Origin: Dethiosulfatibacter sp.
GTDB lineage: Bacteria > Bacillota_A > Clostridia > Tissierellales > Dethiosulfatibacteraceae
Assembly (NCBI GenBank): GCA_019084435.1
Contig: JAHRFV010000085.1
Span: forward strand, 1 to 5,515
Length of the DNA: 5,515 bases
Direction of reading: 5' to 3'
The translations under genes and the position numbers were made by a program. Positions 5,476-5,515 of this stretch are shown here, one piece after another (the first letter of the stretch is position 1; every line of letters begins with the position of its first letter). A model generated the notes under the pieces. That model was not told the origin of the DNA. It saw only the letters and a list, made by a program, of their open reading frames with translations, and did no database searches.

Positions 5476-5515
5476 CTATAGACCGAAGGTTTTTACATCT
5501 TCAGGTATAATCAGT
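5476..5515 (-). CDS. C-terminal end of a convergent gene, partial
   Basis: On the minus strand one frame is open from the window edge and reads LIIPEDVKTFGL before a TAG at 5476-5478. The other two leftward frames contain stops within this short stretch or soon after. The text looks like a protein C-terminus, and the symmetrical terminator at 5415-5445 would serve it from the left. Twelve codons are too few to assign a family. Confidence 0.4.
   Translation of the reverse strand, partial: LIIPEDVKTFGL

Overview
The window looks like chromosomal DNA of a low-GC, Gram-positive anaerobe of the Clostridia type. It is AT-rich, carries strong AGGAGG-like ribosome binding sites, has TATAAT promoters with extended -10 elements, uses U-tract terminators, and encodes a MEP-pathway isoprenoid enzyme followed by a GntR regulator. 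The genus cannot be read from it. No rRNA, tRNA, CRISPR array, insertion sequence or phage gene was found.

Left part (1-1859). A CoA-binding-domain protein runs leftward off the window edge. Its promoter overlaps that of a rightward pair: a DUF1893 (TM1506-type, cytidine-deaminase-like fold) protein, then, 19 bp later, a complete PLP-dependent class I/II aminotransferase. These two are probably one transcript.

Middle (1860-2546). A new promoter, two small hairpins and a strong intrinsic terminator precede a six-helix S component of an energy-coupling-factor (ECF) vitamin transporter. The terminator ends about 20 bp before the start codon with no promoter after it, so transporter expression must depend on read-through. 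This is an attenuator or riboswitch-like leader of a class I do not recognise. The EcfA/A'/T energising module is not in the window.

Gene-poor stretch (2547-3051, about 505 bp). It holds a terminator-like hairpin, two further inverted repeats, a good leftward promoter that could drive an unannotated transcript, and the rightward promoter of the next operon. No convincing protein gene is visible.

Right part (3052-5431). A compact operon: ispE (isoprenoid precursor kinase) overlapping by 26 bp a GntR/FCD regulator, then 18 bp later a Cof-type HAD phosphatase. It closes with a perfect 10-bp GC-rich terminator whose left arm lies inside the last HAD codons. A GTATAC-centred site at the ispE start of transcription could be an operator for the GntR protein. 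A few C-terminal codons of a leftward convergent gene appear at the right edge.

Most genes are ordinary housekeeping or metabolic ones. The least explained items are the transporter leader, the possible leftward transcript at about 2860-2565, and the joint role of the DUF1893 protein and aminotransferase.
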